A stretch of DNA of 64,000 nucleotides from Enoplolaimus lenunculus (GCA_030248215.1 JASANG010004103.1:186001-250000); one strand, 5' to 3'. Positions 1 through 14,000 are shown, numbered from the stretch's first letter. Numbers and translations are program-made. Notes: generated from the letters alone by a model not told the origin.

Positions 1-180
1 ATACTATCTAGAATAAAAAATGGTCCAAAAAGTCGGCTTGCAAAACTTTAAGCCTGCCCCCCAGGACCCCCCAGATGATCTTGGCTCCCCCAGCAAAATT
101 AGCTGCCCCTAGAAACCTCCTGGGGGCCCCCCAGGAAACGCCCCCCCCCGGCGGAAATTTTCAAGCTGTGGAGAAGCCAG
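1..180 (-). mobile_element. Partial copy of the 5-bp-TSD inverted-repeat transposon family (TIR CTGGCTTCTCCACAGC)
   Basis: The stretch ends at 180 with GCTGTGGAGAAGCCAG, the terminal inverted repeat of the elements at 14554-15111 and 60109-60895. The bases before it match their C/G-rich subterminal part and the GGACCATTTTTT segment in reverse. The other end lies outside the window, so the target-site duplication cannot be tested here. Non-autonomous DNA transposon. Confidence 0.75.
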
Positions 181-199
181 CTTCACGTGAGTTCAGACT

Positions 200-818
200 C
201 AGTTGTGGACTAAAAAACCTTGGTTTTAGTTAATGACTCGACAGTAATGTCAGTTTTGCAAGTCCTAACCTTTGTTGTAACGTTGATCGTTTCGCGCGTC
301 GTTACTATATCCACCTCGCGAATTTCTGTTATGTCGATTTTTCATCATCATTAGCTGCTCTAAAATGATTTATATAAAAGGATCATTGAATTTACTTGCA
401 GTTAGAAGTATAAAAATTTATGTAAAAAAATTACCGCAAGCTCTGCTATAGTTTAAATTTTTGAAAAAATATAAATAACACCGAAATGCCAACGGCGCAA
501 AAATGGATTGAATAACTAATCACAAAACGAACCCTCATTGGCCAGCTTGATACACACTTCTCTGTTGATCACTTTCTAAAAAGAACAACATAACCCTGAA
601 CATTTATTTTTAGTGGAGCGTGAAGACACAGACTTTTACACAATCATAGTATAATGGGCGCTACTGTACTGGAATGGAACACAATACATTTTCGTCTTTT
701 GCACGACAAGATAAAATAACAGCGATGAAAACTATACATAAGGAATGCATTTCGTTAGTTATACGGCTTTAACCAACCAGCACACCGCACTAGCCGAACA
801 TTTATATGGAACGCCTAC
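200..818. other. Presumed intron or 3' part of the eIF4B-like gene, no exon recognised
   Basis: AT-rich DNA downstream (minus sense) of the last exon recognised. The expected remainder of the RRM and the charged C-terminal region of eIF4B were not found here. No other gene, RNA or repeat is evident. Confidence 0.4.
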
Positions 819-2315
819 TTCTTGATCATGTGATAGCGCATCCGCTAAATCTTGACGTGTTTCAAATTCGACATAGCCAAATCCACGTAAGCGCCCGTTG
901 TCGCGGGCCAAATGCACTTCTCGTATCTACAAAGCACCAAATACTGCAGAATCCAAAAGGTTTTGAAATTTATAAAATTAGCTTAGTGATTTTAGCATCT
1001 CGTGTTTACGTTACCTACAGTAACTGTACCGGACCAAAATTGAATAGGTTAAAGAACATACCAGATGAGTGCAGCCTGCTAGTTGTGTGAAATACACGGA
1101 GACAAAATGCTCCCGACATAACTTAAGGCAAATATCGTTGATCGTATGTAAAAGCAAACTGAAGAAAAAGTTCGATCAACAGGCTTCACCTATCAGTAAT
1201 GCATAACATAAGCAGATGTACTTGGGTTACAATTACGAACTCTTAGTTAGGACTTCGGAATGGCTGAAAAGCATAGATACGACGTCTGATTTTAAGTTAT
1301 TTATTCGAAATTTTACATAAGTAAGTTTAGTAGCTTTGATCTAAGTTAAAAATTGTTTGGTAGACTATTAATCAAATGTTCAAAAACCTGATAAATTGAG
1401 CTGCTTTAGAAAATTTGGATCAGGTACAGTTATATAAGTATATTATAAAAATTCCAGGGCCGGGTTACACCCGAAAACATACCTGGACATGTCTGAATTC
1501 TTAAAAAACCCGAAAACACAAATCTGGAAAGGTCTGAATTCTTGAAAATTCCTGGTCCGGGATTTTCTTCCAGTAAAATCCAGGTCCGGGTGTTTCACGA
1601 ACTGACCTTTATCATTCTACCTTCGAACTAAAAATCATCTAAGGTTGGCCATCAAATGAGCAAAAGCTGGAAAGATCGCACACCTTTAAATGAAAAGTAA
1701 AGATATCCGGAACGTGCAATTTTAAATATCTAGTCTACTATACATATACACCTGTACATTAACTGTCATAGCATCTCTGTTGTATTATACTTTTAGCTTT
1801 TCAAATAGTAATCGTATATCGTCTTCGGAAGCTTCATACGAAATGTTCCGAACATGCGCGACAAACGGAGGGTCAGTCGGCAACGAATTAATATCAATTT
1901 CCGTGCCACGTGTACTCGCTACTTTGTTACCTTGTGGCAGCTGACTTCGAGTCTGCACAATTTCCGCTTTCAGCTTAATACGTGTTGCAACTAAAATATT
2001 AAAGCTCGTGGTCACAAAAATTACCTAAACTTGCATACGAGAAAAATGGGAAAGAAAACAAAGTTTCATTTTTGTTTCGTGTTAACCACGAAAGTCTACA
2101 TACATCATAAATAGCGTCAAGTGACAAAGTAGACTAGTGCTGCCATTTTCAATATATTAATTAACTTTTAAAACTCTATCGCTCACTTTCGGATGTTGAG
2201 CTTTGTTCCATTTCCTGTGCCCAATCCATGCCTGTGAGATTGGCAGGAGGTTTTCCATTTTCGCTCAGCAGCTGATTGAGATCCAGTGTGGTTCCTTTGA
2301 ACTTCTTTGATTTAT
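819..2315 (-). CDS. eIF4B/eIF4H-like translation initiation factor, partial (three internal exons)
   Basis: RNA-binding factor that in animals stimulates the eIF4A helicase during mRNA scanning. Exons read on the minus strand: 2315-2187, 1990-1791, 926-819, all with GT-AG borders and compatible phases. The first encodes KSKKFKGTTLDLNQLL, resembling the conserved N-terminus of eIF4B (KKGKTISLTDFL in human), then a GMDWAQEME stretch in place of the human SWADE. The second carries NSLPTDPPFVAHVRNISYEA, the RRM start with the LP-x-x-PP signature typical of eIF4B and eIF4H. The third holds RNP1, RGFGYVEF. The lysine-rich N-terminal motif favours eIF4B over eIF4H. The start codon exon upstream of 2315 and all exons after 819 were not found; the gene probably continues left of the window. 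Confidence 0.82.
1420..1605. repeat. Imperfect inverted repeat around a CCAGG-CCGGG core
   Basis: TTCCAGGGCCGGGTTACACCC near 1452 faces AATCCAGGTCCGGGTG near 1578 with several internal repeats of CTGGAAAGGTCTGAATTC type between. It lies in an intron of the eIF4B-like gene. It looks like a decayed short DNA transposon; no target-site duplication was found. Confidence 0.35.
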
Positions 2316-2644
2316 CTGTAAGAGTGAATATAACAGCAAAGCTGCAACTGTTGTTTAATTACTGTGAATAGGTTTACATTGTTTTGCGCAGAATTCAACA
2401 TTATAAACAAAAGACGACTGTTTATGAGTAAAATTGTTTAATAAATTGTCCGACACACTCCATACTACCAAAAAAAGATCTAAACAGAGTGTAAACCGGA
2501 AACAGATTATATTGTCGGAAGCGGAATGGCGACAATAAGATTATAAATAATGGAATCCGAACTGAAATGATCCTATTTTACAATATGTTAAATTTCTAAT
2601 CAGTTTGGCCCGGTGACATCTGCTGGATACCTACGATACTTTAA

Positions 2645-2997
2645 CAGCAGGGCGGAATCGGAATTCTGATTCGGATAAGAATTCCGATTCCGATTGCACA
2701 ATAAATCGGAATCGGAATTGCCACATTTTAATTTTAGGGCTACATTTTGCGATAAGTTGTATACAAATTCTGCATCATTTATCTATTAAGTTGTTTCAGA
2801 TAAGTTAACTTAGCAATATATAATTGATTCTACTTAGCTTTACAGAGTCATTCATGTAACGTTTTTGAGTATTGTTGCTAACCAACAGACACCATAAATC
2901 CATATTATACTTGCTAATACAAATTATCCGTATAGCCACAAATTTTGTACTTCCGATACCAATTCCGGTATAAAATCGCTGTTCCGATTCCGTGTAC
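2645..2997. mobile_element. Degenerate CAGGG-type inverted-repeat element with GGAATCGGAATT iterations
   Basis: The left end reads CAGGGCGGAATCGGAATT and the right part holds TTCCGATACCAATTCCGG and TTCCGATTCCG. This is the style of the CAGGGTGCAACCGG family (10434-10812) with a different iterated hexamer. The right terminus is not visible because a tandem repeat array starts there. Confidence 0.4.
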
Positions 2998-3011
2998 ATA
3001 TAGCACCAGAA

Positions 3012-3885
3012 GAAATTATGATATCGGCCGCGAGGTGTAATGGGTAGCGCGCTTGACTCGCGAGCGAGAGGTCCGAGGTTCGATTCCCGGCGTTCGGAGA
3101 AATTAAGGGGAAAACCAGTTATATTCGCAGTACTTCGGGAAAGGGGTCGTCCCGACCGTGCAGTTCTGACATGGTATAATCCAGTTCCGTTTTGCACCGT
3201 GGTAAACAGCTCAAAGCTTTTCAACGAATGCATAACTGCTTGATAAAGTTCCAAATAATTCATATTATTTCACGTAGTTTGCTATTAGTAAGCACACTTA
3301 CTGCCGGACATGCTAAGGGGAAAACCAATTATATTCGCAGAACATCGGGAAAGGGGTCGTCACGACCGTGCAGTTCTGACATGGAGGTCCCACCAAGATG
3401 GGTGCGGTTAATTGCAGGCCCATGGATTCGAAGAAGTTTGAATTCGCGGTCCGGAGCGACCGCCTAAAAAGGGGGAATGTGAGTATACGCGGTGTAGCTT
3501 GTGTATGCGCAGAGTATGTAATGTTAAGACACATAATACTCGTGCACATATAGTACCAGAGGAAATTTTGATATCGGCCGCGTGGTGTAATGGGTACCTA
3601 GCGCGCTTGACTCGCGAGCGAGGGGTCCGAGGTTCGATTCCCGGCGTGGCCATATCTTTCTCAGAAATTAAGGGGAAAACCAATTATATTCGCAGTACTT
3701 CGGGAAAAGGGTCGTCCCGACCGTGCAGTTCTGACACGGTATAATCCAGTTCCGTTTTGCACCCTGGTAAACAGCTCAAAGCTTTACAACGAATGTATAA
3801 CTGCTTGATAAACTTCTAAATAATTCATATTATCTCACGTAGTTTGCTGTTAGTAAGCACACTTACTGCCGGACATGCTTTCTAC
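3012..3885 (+). repeat. Tandem two-unit array of a tRNA-derived SINE-like repeat (period 550 bp)
   Basis: Two units, with tRNA-like heads at 3026 and 3576. Each unit has a tRNA-like head, a body with GGGGAAAACCAATTATATTC and CGTCCCGACCGTGCAGTTCT, and a tail containing GTTTTGCACC and CTTACTGCCGGACATGCT. A linker at 3375-3545, with GGAGGTCCCACC, lies between them. The same heads, bodies and linker occur in opposite orientation at 43660-44290, so this is a dispersed family and not only a local duplication. Confidence 0.8.
3576..3651 (+). tRNA. tRNA-like head of the SINE-like repeat (not a functional tRNA)
   Basis: The first and last seven bases, GGCCGCG and CGTGGCC, can pair as an acceptor stem. 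TGGTGTAATGG matches a pol III A box and GGTTCGATTCC matches a B box. A possible anticodon loop CTCGCGA (anticodon CGC) sits on a stem with one mismatch, and the T stem has two mismatches. The T-stem faults and the repetition at four sites point to a SINE promoter. A sister head at 3026-3096 has a damaged 3' acceptor strand. Confidence 0.5.
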
Positions 3886-3889
3886 AAGG

Positions 3890-5025
3890 GGTGTTATTAA
3901 TGAGACAGCATCGACTACACATTGTATATCATTTTTATGGTATTTTTTATTATTACAAGACATATAATCCGGCTAATTAGCGCAATCTACATTTTGCTTT
4001 TTGTGTTGTGACAACTATTCAAAATCATTCTAAAATCAAATGTATACATTTATACGTAATAGACGATAATTATGGACACACCACATTTAGAAGACTATAG
4101 CATGAGTAGAACGAAAACATTTTCAGCCCTTGCAATTCTGCCGTTTCGTTGTGGAAACGTATGACTATAATTTGAACATTCTCGACGCGAATAGTTCGTT
4201 ACTTAGACTTAGCAGTACAAGAACGGAAACTGTATCTCAATTAACTAGAAACTGGTTTCAAGAAAGAACCAAAACACAATTCGTTACTGCATTGGGTAAC
4301 TAGCTATAACACCTCTTTAAGTTTATAAACAATTCTTTCTTAAACTGTTCTGACGACGATTGTCAAGTGCACATGGGAACACATTAAGCGTAGTCACACC
4401 ATAGGGAACATCCAGCGCGAAAGAGGTGCAAAATTTTAGAGTTTACCATTGGCCGGTTGATACATCTACAAGACGCGTACAAAACGAACTCAACCTGCAT
4501 CCTGCACAGTCTAAAAATTCCACACAGAGCGTTTTGCAGAAAAGTTGATAATAGTTTGCTATCTTGTGTTCGGCAATTGTTGTAACCTTTAATGTAAACG
4601 GCTGTTTTAATCATATCAGAACTATAACATACAAACTTTCTGCTTCGCGGAGCCAGCGACAAAGCACAAACCTTAAATTTTAATCGTAGTATGCTTCGTT
4701 GGAGACTACGTAAACCGTAATGCAGCCACACTATTGCTGAATACTGCCTTAGGTATGATCATAGTTCACGTTTTTGCTTTATTAAGTTAAATTTTATGAA
4801 ACACATAGCTATTTGCTTAAGAATGGTTTGATGGTATTTAAGTGTACACGTATGGTACAAATTGCCATTGCGATAACGTTAACTTTAACAACGGTAGTTA
4901 GTTGCGCAGCTACCGAAGTTCGTAGAGTTTTCAGCCTGTGCTGTTTATATTTCGGTACGTATGGTGGAAAGCGAGCAGTATATGGGATAGTAAACTCAAA
5001 CTGACAACTAGAGACTAGTTATAAA
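3890..5025. other. Intergenic DNA upstream of the palmitoyltransferase gene
   Basis: AT-rich, without recognisable exons or repeats. It must contain the promoter and 5' leader of the gene starting at 5026, but no distinct core-promoter motif stands out. Confidence 0.4.
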
Positions 5026-8000
5026 ATGCTTGAGCGTTGTGCACGTAGTGCTTGCGCCCAATGCTGCCTTGCTGTTATTCGTTGGATTCCTGTTGTGTTT
5101 ATTGTCAGCGTCGTGTGTTGGTCGTATTATGCCTATGTTTATCAACTCTGTATCAGTAAGTTTAACAAAGTTGTACCAGGGTGGCATCGAATACACTCTT
5201 TGAACGAATCCCAATCTCCGTTTATAAATGAGAAAATACACTGAATTCACATCAAAATATTGTGCACCAACCATATATCTGGTTTTTCGGCACTTTGTAA
5301 CAAATTCTTTAAGCAAGCATGAGGGACAGAAACGAAAGGTTTAGCAATTATAGGCAATAGCCAAACTTCTTGCTCGGGCAAAGATTCGTTAAGGAACATA
5401 GTGCTCAAATCAATTTCAGCTTACTGACTAAGCATAGACAAAACGAAGACTAGAAAAGAAATACCGCACATAATATCGGTTCCGGTTCCGGCATTTTTCA
5501 CTTTCCGGTTCCGGTAAATTTTTACCGGATTTAAAAATTCCGGTTTATAATTTGGCCGTTTTCTTAACTTTGCTAATTTTTAAGAATCTCTTTTGAAAGC
5601 CACTTGTACTCCGAATATATTCACTTCAGTCGAAGATGAAAATCTAAAATACAACAAATAAAATAAATACCTATGTTCGACTAAGGTTGTTTCACAAATA
5701 ATAGAGCAAAAAATACGATTAAAATGAAATTTTTGGTGAAATGCATTTTTCACTTTCCGGTTCCGGTAAAATTTTCAAATTCCGGTTCCGGTAAATTGTA
5801 ATTCCGGTTGCACCCAGATATATAGGTAAAATTTAGTGATAGTCCAGGGCTACTAGGCTATCACGACTTTCGAGGAAAGAGCTGACAAGTAATAGACTGG
5901 GATCATTTATAATCACGCGCCGGAATTTTTGCAGTTTTTTAAATATAAAGTACTGAATTGTTGTTTTTTTAAAGTTATTTTCCTGGGGTTCAAAGTTTAA
6001 CCCTACTGGAAAGCAAAGATGTGTGGTCTCGGTCACGAGGCGACCGAGACCAACCAAATTCCGAGACTTACCGAGACCGAGACGCACATCCCTGCCAAAA
6101 AGGCGCAATTTTTTTAAAAAAATTGGCCGTTGCAACACTCCGCAGAAACCCCTTGCAGGACAACCATGTCTTACATGCTTACAGATTTGTTATTCAAACC
6201 ACTGAGCAACTCAATATATGTAAACTGGCATACATAAGTAGTATATCCCATTACTCTCTCATTAAACATGCTAGTTGTAAGACTTAAATTTGCGGTGCAC
6301 GTTTTTGTTTTTCAGAAAGCGTGCCTTCCAATCTCGAAAAAGGTCAGCATTTTTATGTTTTAATATTCATCTAATATTTTTATATGTAACAAAACACTAA
6401 GGCATTATGTATGTTGTAGGTAACTCTACAATTCTGCCGAATTACTTATATACTAATTTGCCTAGGTCAATTTGCTAGGAGAAGTGATGTAAAATTTTTG
6501 AATTAAGTCTCTTAAAAGTATTCTGGTTCAAGGCTGATCCCGTTACTATAGCCTGCCCATATGTTATTCTTTGAATAGCACAACAGGCAATATTCATAAA
6601 CACGAACAGCGTACAACTGCGACGAAAGCAAACAAGACGCAGTTATAGGGCTGTGCGAAAGTAAAACGTTGTTTGATATAATTTTTAGCGCTGTATTTGC
6701 TCTTCTATCATGCATTCCTGTCAATATTTTTGTTCGCGTACTGGCAGTGCACATTCGCTCCCGTTAGAGGTGTTCCCAAACAAGTAAGTTGATGACTACT
6801 GGGTTGGAGCGTTAAAGGGCACATAAATAGCTATAGTGCTGATGTTAATGTTAAACAAAAGAGGATTTTAGTTTAGTGCACGTCAAAGCACTTTTTGCGT
6901 TGAAACTTAGTAGGAAATAAGTTTTTTCTGTTACTTGTACTATTGAATTACAGAAATATGAAAAATCTTTGTTTAGAAAGCAGTAGATAGGCGAACTTTT
7001 ACGTGAAATTTGATGTGGTAAGGTATGTAGTTTAAATGAGGCTTATACGGCCTTAAAACGATTGCTTTATATCGAGAGCACAACAGTCTAAGTCGGAATA
7101 AGTGTTTACGATTTCTTATTCTCCTGAAAAAATGAGGTCACTATGTTTGTTCTTGTTCCCGCTCATGTGCGAACGGCTTGAAAACCCCAAGCAGTGCTGG
7201 AATAACCTGGCTGTTCAATATTTTTGATTAAAAATTTCGGTATTTTACTCATTATTGACGATTTTTTAAGGTTTCAAAACTGAATCGTTAATGAAAAGTT
7301 AGCATGAGGTTTTAAAACCATAAATATTGGTATGCCTAAAATAGTCGAGCAAGCCACTGTGGAGATAGGGACTCGTTGTTTTGAATCTAGCGCTAGCTAT
7401 GAATGTGGTTTTTTCCGAAATAGGTTATTTTTTTGGCCGACTATATGTTTTTAAAAAACATTATAGTAGTCGGATTTTGCGATATCGGGCTCCGCGTTTT
7501 TCCTTACCCGGATAGCTTCCTGGCAGTACTTGCTATTATGCCGCTTGTTTTTATTTCAGTTCAGCATACCGGATGAAATGTTTCAAAGGATTGAATATGC
7601 AACTTCTAGTCAAAGGCGAGAAATGTTAGAAACGATGACTCGAATGCTCCCAGTCTTAACACGAACGTATGATGGATGTAGGTTAAAATTTTTTATTTGT
7701 GCATATATATGCCGTGCAATCCAACATAGTCAAACTCGCTTTATACAATCTAATCTGAATTATGTTTGTAATATTTTGAATCTGGAAAGCATTACTTAGC
7801 CTGTGTATTGTTTTAATTTCAGCTGTTCGTTTTTGTGATAAATGCCGTGTAATTAAACCGGACCGTGCGCATCATTGTTCAATATGTGGTTGGTAGGTTT
7901 AAAATGTTGGGACTTTGAAAGTTGATTTGTAATGTTTAAGGCATAAATAAGACATGGGTTATACGTCTTATTGGAATTATTGAAAACAAAATCATCGTAA

Positions 8001-11000
8001 ATCGTAATTTTGCAAGATAGGCCAATTGTATGCCATAGATTATCCGCGTCTAAGATCGCGTGAACGCAATTATGACATGTACGTGTAACTTGTCCCAGTA
8101 CACATTCAAATGTACAGGGACGCCATGTGAAACACAAAATCTGTTATCTAAAAGTAGATTCATGTTTTGTAGTTTCCAGTTGCGTTTGGTTTTCCTGCAG
8201 GTTGACATGCGCGCACATCTTTGCAGTGCTGTGTTAATTTTGTAGTTTATAATATTTTCAGTTGTATTCTCAAAATGGACCATCACTGTCCATGGTAAGT
8301 ACATAAGATTCAGTAATTATGTGGTGTTATAAAGTAATTGATACGATAACGTGTCCTATTCATTGCTTTACACTTGAATTGACGCCATTTGTTACTGCCT
8401 GCGAGTAGCGTACTGCAGATATTTGTACGAACAAAGGTTTATCCAGTACGTGTTTCAAGGCTCAAAGACTTTTTAGCTAGCTTGAAAGTTTTGAAACCGC
8501 ATTGAGTTATAGCAAGTAATACTAAATTCACATGGTTCAGTTTTATTGTTTATTGAAATATTTACTTAGATATCCGGCTCCGATTTTTCTGGCATCTGGC
8601 TCTACTCTGGAATCAACAACTATGCAGAGATAAGTCGATGGCTGAAATTTGGCCCATACCTAGATTCTTTGTTACGTGATTTAATAATTATAACTGTACT
8701 ATTGTAAAACTTACGACCAAATTCGCCGGTTCTGTTCAATCCGCACGTTCCGTAAAGAATAATAATTTATTTGAAACATCGTGCGTGACATGGTGCATAT
8801 TATTATTTCACAATTCGTCTTATTTTGCTTTCAGGGTAAATACATGTGTGAGCTTCAGCAATTATAAATTTTTCATCTTGTTCCTTGGCTACGCGTTGTT
8901 ATATTGCTTATACGTCGCCTTGACCGATCTCAAATATTTTGTTCAATTTTGGACGGTTAGTGCATTTTATTGCTGTAGCCGTGCTTTTCATTCCCAGCCT
9001 GCATTTCGTATCGATGTTGTAGAGCATGTTTAACGAATCAATGGTCATGTCCGTTTCATTTTAACAACCCGGATGTCTATTTTGTGCAATACACAACATG
9101 ACATGCTGAATTATTGATTTGGTTTGACGGAACTTTAATTGATAGCAATTCTTACATTATTCTTATTGAACAGATGACTTGAACCCTAACCATGATAAAC
9201 GATTATAATTTTGTGAGAACGGTTCATTCCAATTATTTTTTCAAACGCAAACGCAAAAGAAATAACGGATCTGTAGATCGTACGCGCTGATGTGCGGCAA
9301 CAAGTGAAATCGATAGCATGCAAACTGACTGCTATGTGCAAAAAATATCGGTAAATAATCGACAATTTTTGAATTGCCGAAGCCGATACTCACGTAAACT
9401 GCCGATTATTATAGATGTCGATTACGATTTATCGACACATTATCGATAGGTTTGTGACAGTTTTACATATTCCAGCGCTAACACTGAGCGTATTGTACGC
9501 ATTAGTTAAACCGGCTACAATATTTGCAACGCTACCAGCTATACGTAAAACCATCAAATACGTTAATGCTGCTGAAGTGTGCACTCACTTTTTGTAGTGC
9601 TCTCTGCATCGGCACTGCAAAAAATTGTCGATTCTTTGTCGATACTTTTTGCACAAAACAATCAGTTGGAATGCTATCTATTTCATTTCCAGCCGCAACA
9701 GACACACCTTTATTCGTTGGATTGATGTCCAAAATATGTATGTTAGGATTTTAAGCTTGTGAGTATAGATGTCGGTTTTGCGGTAATGTTGGTTGTTTCA
9801 GGACGGCCTTGGCGACGATTCGTTTGGCAAATTTCATATAATGTTTTTATTTTTTGTTGCCGGAATGTTCGCTATATCAGTGTCAGTGTTGTTTTTCTAC
9901 CATCTGTGGCTCACCGCAAAGAATCGAACGACCTTAGGTACAAGTCAAAGTTATTGCAATGTTTGAAAAACGAACACTTTAAAATAATGCAACACTTCAT
10001 TTTTCTTGACGTGCATAACGTATTGCACGGTTTCCAGCCGTAATTTTATTCTCCTAAATAGAATGGTATTGTATTTTTAAGACGAGCGAAGAGACAACGA
10101 ATAGTGGTTGGAGAACATGTCAGCTGATATCAAACAAATAGTATTTTAATACATTGTCGTTCATTTCACAAATTCTTAATAATACGTATTTATACAAGGT
10201 TTTAATTTCAAATTTGTAAATATTACGTTTTGTGTATTGTACTTGTAATGTTTAATTTAAGAAGCATTTCGAGCTCCAATTTTCCGTTCGGGTCCAGACA
10301 AAGACGGCTTCAGCCTGGGAGTAGCGGGCAATTTTCAAGAAATTTTCGGTGATCGAAAACTGTTTTGGTTCCTGCCATTATTTTCCAGGTATATAATTTT
10401 GGGAAACATATTTTGTGTCACTTATATTGTGTTCAGGGTGCAACCGGAATTCCGGTTCCGGTTCCGGCATTTTTTCACCTTCCGGTTCCGGTAAATTTTT
10501 ACCGGATTTAAAAATTCCGGTGTTATAATTTGCCCGTTTTCTTAACTTTGCTAATTTTTAAGAATCTCTTTTGAAAGCCACTTGTACTTCGAATATAAGC
10601 CATTGATGGTGGATTTCATTTCAGTCGACGACGAAAATCTAAAATACAACAAATAAAATAAATATCTATGTTCGACTAAGGTTATTTCACAAATAATAGA
10701 GCAAAAAATAAGATTAAAATGAAATTTTTGGTGAAATGCATTTTTCACTTTCCGGTTCCGGTAAAATTTTCAAATTCCGGTTCCGGTAAATTGTAATTCC
10801 GGTTGCACCCTGATTGTGTTTTATTTTAATTAATTGTTTACGAACTTTTATGTTATTCTGCTTACGTATGATTAAAATGGCTTGTTTTATGAAGTTGCAT
10901 CAGGCATGGATTGACCGGATGTTCATTTTTACGGAGCCGGGTAGTATTTTTACAGGAACCGGATGTTAACTGGATATAACGAGAAAATTTACATTCTGGT

Positions 11001-14000
11001 GGTAATGTTTACTGATGTAAAATTAATTGTTAGTTTATATCATTTATTTCATTCAGGGTAAAAAACTTATCTGTTTGGCTTGCCTGTAAATGCAGTCGTA
11101 GTGAAATATCTAGTATTTTCACTTATAAAAAGCAGTTTCATGATATTTGAGACCATAACCACAAGGTTTACACCTTATACTCCCACCAGATACTAATATC
11201 AGTTTTTGCCTGATAGTAAGCTGAAGCGGATATCCGGTTGATTCCTGCAATCAGGTACTAATAGGTTGATCAAAGCGACAAACCAGATTGTGCATTGTCA
11301 CCTGTCATTCATGTTCATTTCAAATTATTGCTCTCTTAGCGTCTATTTTTTAGCGGAGATGAGCGTTTTTCCTATATTGCGAATTTTTGTCAGTGCTTTG
11401 CCATTTTTTGGTGGAAGTTTGTAACTGTGATTTTCTTCACTTAGTGTTCTTATTGTCTAGATTTCAATATACAAAATTGAATTTCTTTTAATTTTTGTTG
11501 AGCTTTCGTCGGTTTATGTTTTAAAATGCATAGTTATAGATTTATAGTCGAGTGTTTTCATCTCTGTGTAGCACAGATCATCAATTTTGACGGATCCTCT
11601 AACTTTCTAAAGTGTTACCAAAAGCTGTCAGATATTCTACACACTGTCCAAGGATCTGTTCTGCTTTCTGTAGTTATTTTCCTTAATTATAAAACCTATC
11701 AGCTTGTAATAGGTTCTATACCAATTTTAATGCATGTGCCTTTGCTATCGGTTCATTGATTAGCTAGAAAATCTTCTTAGTAGTGCTAGCTCGTTTTTTA
11801 ACAATGCTAAGGGTTTTGAACCATGTTTAGTACTGAATTTTTGGTTTTTTTATCTGTCGTATGATGTCCTTAGTTAACCCCGGTTGAGGTACTCGTAACA
11901 ATACATAGTTACTGCACCTTTAGCACTCACTTTCTGATTTTGGGTTGTGAGTTTTTGACCTCTGGTAATGGTGAAACCAGATGCAGGTAAGTCATAATTT
12001 GAGTGATAGTTTAACTCTCTAGTTTATGCACTACTCGTGATTATTGGCTTACTAATGATACTTTACACCGTCGCGTGTTACTGCAACATACCGGAAAATT
12101 GAATTCATAACAAATAGGATCAGTGACCGAATTTAGTTTAGCTTGGTGTTATTTTTGCGTCCCACGAAATCGTTTGGTGCAGCTAACGTAAACGCTTGAA
12201 TTTTGTAGTATATTTAATATGAAATTTTCAATTTAATAAACTTTTTTAAATTTAGTTCAATTTTTTAATTTTGTTGCAATGAATTATTTTTTCTTTTGGT
12301 TTGTTGCAGTCTGGGTGACGGTGTTTCGTATCCAAGCCGATATTCATCGACGCCACGCGGTTCGTACGTTATTGCGGGTAAAACAACAACAACTACTACA
12401 TATGAAGATGCCATAGCTACCTGTAACGGAACAGAAGTATCGCGCAGCGCAGAAGCGGCAGACACCAAGATATTTGATCATGTTACTGATGTACGTCTTA
12501 TCCCACACAATCAGCACCTTCTTGGTACCGGGCTTGGGGGTTATACGCCGCATGGTGCTAGTGAAGTTACTGGGCATAATACAAGAGATAGTGAGCAAAA
12601 TTTCTTTTTGTCGCAGAATCAAAAGGGCGAGTATAATTTGGTAGTTGGTTCTGATCACACAGGATCTGTATCTCGATACCGGAACACGACTTGCAATGTT
12701 TCCGCGAGCGATTCGAATTTTGTTGAGCCGTCAAGTTCTAGAATTGGGCAGCATAATTATAGCCATTATCGTGGACAACCGCGAGCTATAATCTCTGCTT
12801 CTACGGCTTCGCCATCGAAATTGTTTTCGGACAGACATTTTAAAGGCGCTGGGGATAGTGGTGTCGCGTTGACTAGTTGCCAACCGAATCCACCGAATCT
12901 CTATGGAAGTACCGCTGCCCACGGGTTTACGTTAGACGCACCAGGTGTACGTTCATTGGCTGAGCTGGAAAGAGGTTGCGATGGGCAGCAGGCAGTCAAA
13001 ATTCAGGATCACTGATGCGTTGTGCTGTTTGGTTCTGTGTGGGTTTTCGTGTTTTTTGTTTCAAGGTGCGACTTTGGTACGTGTATAAATGGAAAGGAGA
13101 GCACTAATTTTAAATGTTCCGTTCAATCTCTCTTAGGAGGGCGCAGGGCGTAAACGTGTTTGTTGTTGGTGTTGTTGGGATTTTAAATAATATTTTATTA
13201 GCACTAAAACCACTGCTGCAAAATTGCGTTCAGTCAGTCGGTAGCGGAACTGTTTTGAATAAGAATTTTATGGGATCCGTAATATCGGTACTTTCGTGAG
13301 TATCGACATCGGCACTACCAAAAATTGCCCATTCTTCGCAGTTACTTGTTAACTTAGCAGTGCGTTTGAATGCTCAAAGTTTCACTCTCTGATGTGTATC
13401 AGTTCGATTGTTCACAATACTTTGAACACTGATGTGTTTATATTCGAAAAATTGATTGAAATGAATCGTTCTTATAAAATTATAACAGTTTATGATTGTT
13501 AGGATTTAAATATTAAAATTTGAATCTGTATCCGCAATTACTATCCACAACCGAATCCGAACCTCAAATTTTTGCCGAATCCGAATCCGAACCTTTGTTG
13601 CCACCCTGGTGCAACGTCTGTTTTAGTTGGTGATAGGCTTTGTATGTTGTAACTTTCCAGCATTTTTGATGACACAATTCCTTTGTGAATTTAGCACGTT
13701 TTTTACAATTGGTTTAACCTACGCACGTATGTGTAGGTTTTAGGATTCGAAGGTACCACTGTTCGCTTGCTTATAAACCTATTACTAACCGGTGATAGAT
13801 GATGCGAGCAACTGAGAAAACAGCTCTTGAATTTAGTTTCCTACTCTGTGTTTGCAGCCGTACACACGATCTTTGAGAAAGCTGGGACATAAGTTTTGCT
13901 GCTAGAGTCGTTAAATATTCGCCGATAAGTAGTTCAGTGCTGTCGTACTTTTTACCTAAGCTTTGCTACTTACATTAGTAGTCCGCGAATTGTAATAGAG

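Noticed and set aside
3026-3096. Possible functional tRNA gene
   Set aside because: The 3' acceptor strand is disrupted, the T stem has mismatches, and the sequence belongs to a repeated SINE-like unit.
10551-10748. 65-residue minus-strand open frame, repeated almost identically at 29385-29582
   Set aside because: It lies wholly inside two copies of the CAGGGTGCAACCGG MITE; conservation reflects the repeat, not a gene.
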